Source of the DNA: Hylemonella sp.
GTDB taxonomy: Bacteria; Pseudomonadota; Gammaproteobacteria; Burkholderiales; Burkholderiaceae_C
DNA: 62,645 nt
Assembly: GCA_030695415.1 (NCBI GenBank)
Contig: JAUYQZ010000042.1
Location: 1-62,645 of the forward strand
Direction: 5' to 3'
A program made the position numbers and the translations under genes. Under the pieces are notes generated by a model. The model worked only from the letters and a program-made list of their open reading frames with translations, did no database searches and was not told the DNA's origin. Shown here in pieces: positions 56,801-62,645 of the stretch (its first letter is position 1; each line of letters opens with the position of its first letter).

Positions 56801-58129
56801 TCAAAGGTACAGGTCTTCGATCGCTGCGGCTATCGGGATCTTTCCCTGCGCCAACCAGGCGCGGTGTTTCTCCAGGCGTTTAATGTCATAGAGGTAATTG
56901 ACCATCAAGCCATACGATTGTTTGGAACCTTTGTTCGACGGATCGCCTGCCCAGTTCAGGCGCTCAACCCTCGCGCCGTTGCCGAGGTGGAAACGCGCCA
57001 CCGGGTCCAGCGGCTTGCCGCCCTGCATTTCCTTGCCCAGGTAGCGCGCGGCCCAGCCCAGCAGGGTCTTGCGCTCGGGCGCGGACTCGGTGAGCTGCTC
57101 CAGGCTCTCCCAACTTTTGAGCAGTTCTGCGGGTGCGTTCTTGTTGAGCCAGGCGCGCAGTCCCGGTATGGGCGAGAGCGTCACGAACACCTTGAGCCTG
57201 GGAAACTCCTGGTGCAGCGTCTCGACCACGCGCTTGATGAGCGAATCGCCAAAGCTCACACCACGCAGCCCGTTCTGGGTGTTGCTGATCGAATAGAAAA
57301 CGGCGGTGTTGGCCTTGGCAATGTCGACCGGCGCGGCCTCTTCGTCCAGCAGTGGCGTGATGCAGTCTGCAATCTCGTTCATGAGCGCGACCTCGACAAA
57401 GATCAGCGGCTCCTCTGGCAGGCGCGGATGGAAAAAGCCGTAGCAGCGCCGGTCGCCATCGAGCCGGTTCTTCACGTCGGCCCAGCTGCGGATGTCGTGC
57501 ACCGCTTCGTACTTGATGAGCTTTTCCACCAGCGAGGCCGGTGAATCCCAGCTGATGCGGCGCAGCTCCAGAAAGCCCACGTCGAACCAGGTGGAGAACA
57601 TGTACTCCATCTCCACGTCCAGCGCCTGCAATCGTTTGTCCCCCTTGAGGTGGGACTGCATCTCGGCACGCACATCAACGAGAAAGCGGATGCCCTCGGG
57701 GTGCGCGCTGAAACGCTGCAGGATGCGCCGGCGCGGCGACACCGTGGCTCGGCGGTACAACACCTCGGCCGCGGCTTCATCGGGCGTGCCCACGGCGGCG
57801 GCAAACTGGGATTGCGCTGCCTTGATCTGTTCGGCGTCGGCCACGAACTGTTCGCTCATGAGCAACCACAGGTCTTTGCGCTCGGGCAGCGAGGCCTTGG
57901 CGTACCAGGCCATCAGGGCTTGAGCGCGGCTGCCGCCTTCCACCTCGCTGAGCAACGGGTCCACGATTCCCTTGAGCTGATCGAGCAGGCGGCGCAACTG
58001 GCGCGGTGACAGGGCTTCCTCGTCGTGGCGCAGCGCGCCCTTCAGGCGTTCCTGGGTCGAGCGAACGCCCGCCTTGGAACCGGGGCGCAGCATGGCGGCG
58101 CCCTTCTCCAGCCACTCAGCTGTGTTCAT
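56801..58129 (-). CDS. malonyl-CoA decarboxylase
   Basis: 442 residues. N-terminal helical domain, then the catalytic domain with FHPRLPEEPLIFVEVAL, FYSISNTQNGLRGVSFG, and the ending FHLGNGARVERLNW...SYGLMVNYLYD typical of MCD. Converts malonyl-CoA to acetyl-CoA and CO2, the step after MatB. Equivalent to MatA of rhizobial mat operons. Its ATG at 58129 overlaps the regulator stop (ATGA), implying coupled translation; tctC follows after 35 bp. Confidence 0.93.
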   Translation of the reverse strand: MNTAEWLEKGAAMLRPGSKAGVRSTQERLKGALRHDEEALSPRQLRRLLDQLKGIVDPLLSEVEGGSRAQALMAWYAKASLPERKDLWLLMSEQFVADAEQIKAAQSQFAAAVGTPDEAAAEVLYRRATVSPRRRILQRFSAHPEGIRFLVDVRAEMQSHLKGDKRLQALDVEMEYMFSTWFDVGFLELRRISWDSPASLVEKLIKYEAVHDIRSWADVKNRLDGDRRCYGFFHPRLPEEPLIFVEVALMNEIADCITPLLDEEAAPVDIAKANTAVFYSISNTQNGLRGVSFGDSLIKRVVETLHQEFPRLKVFVTLSPIPGLRAWLNKNAPAELLKSWESLEQLTESAPERKTLLGWAARYLGKEMQGGKPLDPVARFHLGNGARVERLNWAGDPSNKGSKQSYGLMVNYLYDIKRLEKHRAWLAQGKIPIAAAIEDLYL

Positions 58130-58794
58130 GCCGTGATCCTCGACGTGTTGCTGCGCGCGAGTTCGCGCAAGGCCACGCGCTGACGCGTGAGGTGGGTGCG
58201 CATGGCGGCCTCGGCGCCTTCGGCGTCGCGCGCCTTGAGCGCAGCAAACACCGCCATGTGTTCGGACAGGCTTTGCTCCAGCCGACCCGGCGCGTGCAGC
58301 TGCTGCAGGCGCGCAAGCTTCACGATCTTGCGCAGGTCGCCGATCACTTGCGCCAGCCACCGGTTGTTGGCCAGGGTGATGATGGCTTCGTGGATGGCGA
58401 AGTTGGCCTGGTAGTAGTCGTTGATGCGGCGGTTCCTGGCACACCGGTTGAGGCGGTCGTGCATCTGCTCCAGTGCAAGCAGATCGGCGTCGGTGGCATT
58501 GCTCGCGGCCTCGAACGCGCAACGCCCTTCGAGCAGGGCGATGACGGGAAATATCTCGTCGAGGTCGCGCTCGGTGATCTGGTTGACGAAACACCCGCGG
58601 CGCGGCTCGTGACGCACCAGGCCCTCGGCAGCCAACACCTTCAGCGCCTCGCGCAGCGGTGTGCGCGAGATGGCCCATTCGCCGCAGAGTGCGAGCTCGT
58701 CGATGAAGCTGCCTGGCGCCAGCACGCCGTCGAAGATGCGCTCGCGCAGCTTGGCGGCCACTTCGTCGTGCAGGGAGTTGAGCACCAGTCGCAT
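58126..58794 (-). CDS. GntR/FCD regulator of the malonate operon (MatR-like)
   Basis: 222 residues from ATG 58794 (MRLVLNSLHDEV). Winged helix (ELALCGEWAISRTPLREALKVLAAEGLV) and FCD domain (HDRLNRCARNR, NFAIHEAIITLANN, SLSEHMAVFAALKARD). A GTG at 58818 would add eight residues but lies inside the candidate operator, so the ATG is preferred. It is first in the operon and is co-translated with malonyl-CoA decarboxylase. By analogy with MatR it should repress the operon until malonate is available. It resembles the propionate-operon regulator at 21154 in layout (shared LREALKVLAAEGLV). Confidence 0.9.
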   Translation of the reverse strand: MRLVLNSLHDEVAAKLRERIFDGVLAPGSFIDELALCGEWAISRTPLREALKVLAAEGLVRHEPRRGCFVNQITERDLDEIFPVIALLEGRCAFEAASNATDADLLALEQMHDRLNRCARNRRINDYYQANFAIHEAIITLANNRWLAQVIGDLRKIVKLARLQQLHAPGRLEQSLSEHMAVFAALKARDAEGAEAAMRTHLTRQRVALRELARSNTSRITA

Positions 58795-58809
58795 GGTTGG
58801 GAGTCTGTT

Positions 58810-58839
58810 CGTAATCACCTGTAATTACGGCAAATCATA
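58810..58839 (-). promoter_or_regulatory. candidate operator and -10 of the malonate operon
   Basis: Dyad CGTAAT (58810-58815), 8-bp spacer, ATTACG (58824-58829). On the minus strand TATGAT (58839-58834) is a good -10, placing transcription start on the dyad, as expected for a repressor site. No clear -35. Confidence 0.6.
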
Positions 58840-58841
58840 AA

Positions 58842-58870
58842 AAATCCCCGGCCATCCGTACCGGGGATTT
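58842..58870 (-). terminator. Rho-independent terminator downstream of lgt
   Basis: Perfect 10-bp stem (AAATCCCCGG and CCGGGGATTT) with a 9-base loop; on the minus strand a run of six T (58844-58839) follows. It ends minus-strand transcription from lgt just before the malonate promoter, with which it almost overlaps. Confidence 0.88.
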
Positions 58871-58900
58871 ACCCTTGCTGGCGACGAAGGGTGAACAGAT

Positions 58901-59003
58901 CCGCCGCCGGGCCGCCCCCAGGCGGATCAGCCCCACGGACCCGGCAAGGACGGGGCCCTCCCCGTCCTGGGGCAGCGACCCGCGAAGCGGTGGAGCGTGG
59001 GGG
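58901..59003. repeat. diverged intergenic repeat of the 39365 family
   Basis: Shares CCGCCGGGCCGCCCC, CAGCGACC and GAGCGTGGGGG with the reverse complement of the tandem repeat at 39365-39512, but the centre differs and contains its own GGACGGGG/CCCCGTCC hairpin. Lies directly after lgt. Confidence 0.75.
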
Positions 59004-59011
59004 CAGCGACC

Positions 59012-59812
59012 TTAGCTGCGCCGACCGAACCACCACCACATGAAGGCACCCGCGCCGATCATGGGCACACACAGCCATTGCCCCATGCTCATGCCCATCG
59101 CGAGCAGGCCCAGGTGGGCGTCCGGCTCGCGGAAGTACTCGGCGATGAAGCGGAACACACCGTAGCCCATGAGGAATACGGCCGACACCTGTCCACGCGC
59201 GCGCGGCTTGCGCGCATACAGCCAGAGCAGCGCGAACAGCAGCAGGCCTTCGAGCAGGAATTGGTAAACCTGCGAAGGATGGCGCGGCAGGTCGCCCGCG
59301 CCCGGAAACACCATGCCCCAGGGCAGCGATGGGTCGGCCACACGGCCCCAGAGCTCTCCGTTGATGAAGTTGCCCGCGCGTCCTGCGGCCAAGCCGGTGG
59401 GAACGCAGGGCGCCACGAAGTCCATGACTTCCATGAACGGGCGTTTGCGGCTGTGCGCGTACCAGACCATGGCCAGCATCACGCCGATCAGGCCCCCATG
59501 AAAACTCATGCCGCCCTGCCAGATGGCAAAGATCTCCAGCGGATTCGACAGGTAATAGGCCGGTTTGTAGAACAGGCAATAGCCGATGCGCCCGCCCGCC
59601 ACCACGCCGAGCACACCAAGAAAGAGGATGTCTTCCACATCGCGCCGCGTCCACGGCGGGTTGGTGATGCCGGCAAAGGGCTGGTGGCGCAGGCGCAGGT
59701 TGGCCAGCCACATGAAGAGACCGAAGGCCGCCAGGTAGGTGAGGCCGTACCAGTGGATGGCCAGCGGGCCGATCTGCAGGGCGACAGGGTCGATTTGGGG
59801 ATGTTGAAGCAT
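59012..59812 (-). CDS. lgt: phosphatidylglycerol-prolipoprotein diacylglyceryl transferase
   Basis: 266 residues, seven membrane helices. Family motifs [22 protein letters not shown] (with the conserved His) and [14 protein letters not shown] are all present. Transfers diacylglycerol to the lipobox cysteine of prolipoproteins at the inner membrane. Start at 59812 ([12 protein letters not shown]) begins the conserved region; upstream codons overlap the LysR gene and are not conserved in type. Followed by a repeat and a terminator. Confidence 0.95.
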   Translation of the reverse strand: MLQHPQIDPVALQIGPLAIHWYGLTYLAAFGLFMWLANLRLRHQPFAGITNPPWTRRDVEDILFLGVLGVVAGGRIGYCLFYKPAYYLSNPLEIFAIWQGGMSFHGGLIGVMLAMVWYAHSRKRPFMEVMDFVAPCVPTGLAAGRAGNFINGELWGRVADPSLPWGMVFPGAGDLPRHPSQVYQFLLEGLLLFALLWLYARKPRARGQVSAVFLMGYGVFRFIAEYFREPDAHLGLLAMGMSMGQWLCVPMIGAGAFMWWWFGRRS

Positions 59813-59816
59813 CGGG

Positions 59817-60782
59817 CTATTGTGCCTTTGGCTTGCTCCGAGCCGAGGGCTCAGGCCTTGCGGCCTGATCTTGGGCAAAGTGGATGAAATGCGCCAACGC
59901 CGGGCTCACTGCGTCTGCCTTCCACAGCAGGCTGGTCTCGCACGCAGGCACTGCCCTGCCCCGCGGCCAGGCCACCGAGCGATACACAACGCCAGGCCGC
60001 TGGAACTGCCGCACGCTCTGCGGCACCCAGGCCATGCCCAAGCCGGCGGACACCATGTTCACGATGGTCTGCATCTGGATGGCCTCTTGCGCCACCTGCG
60101 GCACGCGACCGGATGTGTTGTACAGAGCAAAGATCGCATCGAACAGCGAAGGGAGGATGCGCCGGGGAAAGATCACCAGCGGCTCGTCGAGCAGGCGCTT
60201 GAGCGCGGGACGCTCCTCGGCCGCCAAGGGGTGCGATTCGGGCAGCGCCACCACGAGCGGTTCGCTGGCGATCAGTGCCTGGGCCAGACCGGGCGCGATG
60301 AAACCGGGCGAGTGCAGCACGAAGCCGGCGTCCACCTCGCCGCGCGACAACAGCTCCAGCTGCACATCGCCCGTGGCTTCGATCAGCTCCAGCGCCACCT
60401 GCGGCCACTGCTCGCGGAACGCCCGAACCCAGCGCGGCAGCAACTCAAAGCCCACCGTGGACACGAACGCCAACCGAAGCCGCCCCAGCTCGCCCGCGGC
60501 GGCCGCCCGCGCCAGCTCGGGCAAGGCCTGCGCGCGGGCGAGCAACTCGCGCACCTCGGGCAGCAAGGCCGCGCCGGCCGGCGTGATGTGCACGCTGCGC
60601 TGCGTGCGCTCAAACAGGCGCACGCCCAAGGCGGCCTCCAGACCGGCAATGGCCTGCGTCAGCGGCGGCTGGGTCATGTGCAGGCGTGCGGCAGCCCGGC
60701 CAAAGTGCAGTTCTTCGGCCAGCGCCACGAATTGGCGCCACTGGCGCAATTCAATGCGCAGCGATCTGGATGGTTCATTCAT
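59817..60782 (-). CDS. LysR-family transcriptional regulator
   Basis: 321 residues. N-terminal winged helix ([37 protein letters not shown]) and a C-terminal effector-binding domain of two Rossmann-like lobes; the tail is Ala/Pro/Lys rich. Divergent from ilvD across 98 bp. An LTTR-type dyad (ATACG-N5-CGTAT, T-N11-A) overlaps its own start codon, consistent with autoregulation. Whether it controls ilvD is inference from position. The stop is only 4 bp from the lgt start. Confidence 0.92.
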   Translation of the reverse strand: MNEPSRSLRIELRQWRQFVALAEELHFGRAAARLHMTQPPLTQAIAGLEAALGVRLFERTQRSVHITPAGAALLPEVRELLARAQALPELARAAAAGELGRLRLAFVSTVGFELLPRWVRAFREQWPQVALELIEATGDVQLELLSRGEVDAGFVLHSPGFIAPGLAQALIASEPLVVALPESHPLAAEERPALKRLLDEPLVIFPRRILPSLFDAIFALYNTSGRVPQVAQEAIQMQTIVNMVSAGLGMAWVPQSVRQFQRPGVVYRSVAWPRGRAVPACETSLLWKADAVSPALAHFIHFAQDQAARPEPSARSKPKAQ

Positions 60783-60795
60783 ACGATGAGCGTAT
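60781..60795. promoter_or_regulatory. LysR-type T-N11-A dyad between lysR and ilvD
   Basis: ATACGATGAGCGTAT: 5-bp arms ATACG/CGTAT with T-N11-A spacing. It touches the lysR ATG (60782) and is 86 bp from the ilvD ATG. Candidate binding site for the adjacent regulator. Confidence 0.55.
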
Positions 60796-60880
60796 CAAAG
60801 CAAGCCGTCAAAGCAATTGGAAACCCGACAGGGGCTGCCGCATACTTGGCTCTCTTTTCCCCACCCCACGAGACAAGACC

Positions 60881-62587
60881 ATGGCCGACAGCAAAACCAT
60901 TCCGATCAAGCCCATCAACAGCCGCAGTGCCAACATCACGCAAGGCAAGTCACGCGCGCCCAACCGCTCCATGTACTACGCCATGGGCTACGAGGAAGGC
61001 GACTTCGTGAAACCCATGGTGGGCGTGGCCAACGGCCACAGCACCATCACGCCGTGCAACTCGGGCCTGCAGAAGCTGGCCGACGCGGCGATTGCCGGCA
61101 TCGAGGAAGCGGGTGGCAATGCGCAGGTGTTCGGCACCCCCACCATTTCCGACGGCATGGCCATGGGCACCGAGGGCATGAAGTACTCGCTGGTGAGCCG
61201 CGAGGTGATCTCCGACTGCATTGAGACCTGCGTGGGCGGCCAGTGGATGGACGGCGTGGTGGTCGTGGGCGGGTGCGACAAGAACATGCCCGGCGGCCTG
61301 ATGGGCATGCTGCGCGCCAACGTGCCAGCCATTTACGTGTACGGCGGCACCATCCTGCCCGGTCACTGGAAGGGACAAGACCTCAACATCGTCAGCGTGT
61401 TCGAAGCCGTGGGCCAGAACGCCGCCGGCAACCTCAGCGACGAAGACCTGCGGGAGATCGAGATGCGCGCCATCCCCGGCACCGGCTCGTGCGGCGGCAT
61501 GTACACCGCCAACACCATGTCTTCGGCGTTCGAGGCGCTGGGCATCTCGCTGCCCTACTCCAGCACCATGGCCAATCCGCACGACGAAAAAGTCAACTCG
61601 GCCAGGGAGTCCGCCCGGGTCCTCGTCGAAGCGGTCAAAAAAGACATCAAGCCGCGCGATATCGTCACCCGCAAATCGATTGAAAACGCCGTGGCCGTGA
61701 TCATGGCCACCGGCGGCTCGACCAACGCGGTGCTGCACTTCCTGGCGATTGCCCATGCGGCAGGCGTGGAATGGACGATTGACGACTTTGAGCGCGTGCG
61801 CCAGAAAACGCCGGTGCTGTGCAACCTCAAGCCGTCGGGCGAATACCTGGCCGTGGACTTGCACCAGGCCGGCGGCATCCCGCAGGTCATGAAAATGCTG
61901 CTGGTGGCCGGTTTGCTGCATGGCGACTGCCTGACGATTTCGGGCCAGACCATTGCCGAAACGCTCAAGGATGTGCCCGATGCGCCGCGCGCCGATCAGG
62001 ACGTGATCCGTCCCATCAGCAAGCCGATGTACGCGCAGGGCCACCTCGCCATTCTGAAGGGCAACCTCTCGCCTGAAGGCTGTGTAGCCAAGATCACCGG
62101 TCTGAAAAACCCGGTCATGACGGGCCCGGCCCGCGTGTTCGACGATGAGCAGTCCGGCCTTGCCGCCATCCTGGCCGGAAAAATCAAAGCCGGTGACGTG
62201 ATGGTCTTGCGCTACCTCGGCCCCAAAGGCGGCCCCGGCATGCCTGAAATGCTGGCGCCCACGGGGGCGCTGATTGGCGCAGGCCTGGGCGAAAGTGTGG
62301 GCCTGATCACCGACGGGCGATTTTCGGGCGGCACCTGGGGCATGGTGGTGGGCCACGTTGCGCCTGAAGCGGCGGCCGGTGGCAACATCGCGTTCATCCG
62401 GGAAGGCGACTCCATCACGATTGATGCGCGTCAGCTGCTGCTGCAGCTGAACATCAGCGATGCCGAACTGGAAAGCCGCAAGGTCGGCTGGAAGGCGCCG
62501 GTGCCGCGCTACATCCGAGGTGTGCAGGCCAAGTTTGCCTTCCACGCGTCCAGCGCCAGCAAGGGTGCGGTGCTCGACGACTATTGA
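60881..62587 (+). CDS. ilvD: dihydroxy-acid dehydratase
   Basis: 568 residues, Fe-S enzyme of branched-chain amino acid synthesis that converts 2,3-dihydroxy-isovalerate and its homologue to the 2-keto acids. Cluster cysteines are seen at C59 (ITPCNSG), C132 ([10 protein letters not shown]) and C204 ([14 protein letters not shown]); the C-terminal [12 protein letters not shown] motif is intact. Start at 60881 ([10 protein letters not shown]) begins the family N-terminus; ribosome site weak. Length is that of the shorter IlvD class. Confidence 0.96.
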   Translation: MADSKTIPIKPINSRSANITQGKSRAPNRSMYYAMGYEEGDFVKPMVGVANGHSTITPCNSGLQKLADAAIAGIEEAGGNAQVFGTPTISDGMAMGTEGMKYSLVSREVISDCIETCVGGQWMDGVVVVGGCDKNMPGGLMGMLRANVPAIYVYGGTILPGHWKGQDLNIVSVFEAVGQNAAGNLSDEDLREIEMRAIPGTGSCGGMYTANTMSSAFEALGISLPYSSTMANPHDEKVNSARESARVLVEAVKKDIKPRDIVTRKSIENAVAVIMATGGSTNAVLHFLAIAHAAGVEWTIDDFERVRQKTPVLCNLKPSGEYLAVDLHQAGGIPQVMKMLLVAGLLHGDCLTISGQTIAETLKDVPDAPRADQDVIRPISKPMYAQGHLAILKGNLSPEGCVAKITGLKNPVMTGPARVFDDEQSGLAAILAGKIKAGDVMVLRYLGPKGGPGMPEMLAPTGALIGAGLGESVGLITDGRFSGGTWGMVVGHVAPEAAAGGNIAFIREGDSITIDARQLLLQLNISDAELESRKVGWKAPVPRYIRGVQAKFAFHASSASKGAVLDDY

Positions 62588-62600
62588 TACCTGCCTTGCA

Positions 62601-62640
62601 ATGCAAAGAGCCCGCGACAAACTTCACGGGCTCTTTGCAT
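62601..62640 (+). terminator. hairpin terminator after ilvD
   Basis: Perfect 14-bp stem: 62601-62614 (ATGCAAAGAGCCCG) and 62627-62640, with a 12-base loop, 13 bp after the ilvD stop. U-rich bases are within and just after the 3' arm (CTCTTTGCATTTG). Confidence 0.8.
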
Positions 62641-62645
62641 TTGTA

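Overview
The window looks like a GC-rich chromosome segment from a betaproteobacterium of the order Burkholderiales, most likely family Comamonadaceae (Hydrogenophaga/Acidovorax-like). The reasons are the strong G/C third-position bias, a cco cluster with a CcoG/CcoH/CcoI/CcoS set controlled by FNR-type boxes, a propionate (methylmalonyl-CoA) operon with a Cdd1-like helix-hairpin-helix gene inside it, orphan TctC proteins, and a GC-rich intergenic repeat of a type I associate with this family. This is inference from gene content; no search was run.

Layout. (1) 1-13.2 kb: signal transduction. A minus-strand CheY-like gene and a truncated chemoreceptor diverge from a plus-strand run of chemoreceptor, BLUF blue-light protein, CheB-CheR-PAS fusion and PAS-GGDEF-EAL protein. 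A second membrane-bound PAS-GGDEF-EAL gene follows. (2) 13.3-21.0 kb: minus-strand operon for propionyl-CoA to succinyl-CoA (mutase, MeaB chaperone, carboxylase beta, Cdd1-like protein, carboxylase alpha, VOC/epimerase-like protein), divergent from a GntR/FCD regulator. The 5' end of pccA is preceded by a second, synonymously diverged copy of its first codons and by an inverted repeat. (3) 21.6-23.0 kb: a probably foreign exported amidohydrolase gene lies between two copies of the last 144 bp of the GntR gene. (4) 23.1-28.0 kb: a third PAS-GGDEF-EAL protein, dusA, and an alpha/beta hydrolase with a glycine-zipper-like N-terminus. (5) 28.2-39.4 kb: a tightly packed 13-gene aryl-polyene-like (type II FAS/PKS) operon with a single ACP and an embedded NodB-type deacetylase, convergent with a glycosyltransferase whose 3' end runs into a tandem 64-bp repeat. 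(6) 40.3-51.8 kb: a microaerobic block (TauE/SafE-like protein, hemN, fnr, ccoNOQPGH plus a small membrane gene, ccoS, ccoI, a universal stress protein) with three FNR-type boxes. (7) 51.8-59 kb: a MATE exporter, then a malonate operon (gntR, malonyl-CoA decarboxylase, tctC, crotonase, matB). (8) 59-62.6 kb: lgt, a LysR regulator and divergent ilvD.

How they fit together: propionate and malonate modules each carry an adjacent GntR/FCD regulator with a palindromic candidate operator; the cco/hemN/fnr/usp block forms a low-oxygen regulon; the first 25 kb carries at least three c-di-GMP enzymes next to chemotaxis and blue-light inputs. No transposase, integrase, tRNA, rRNA or CRISPR was seen.
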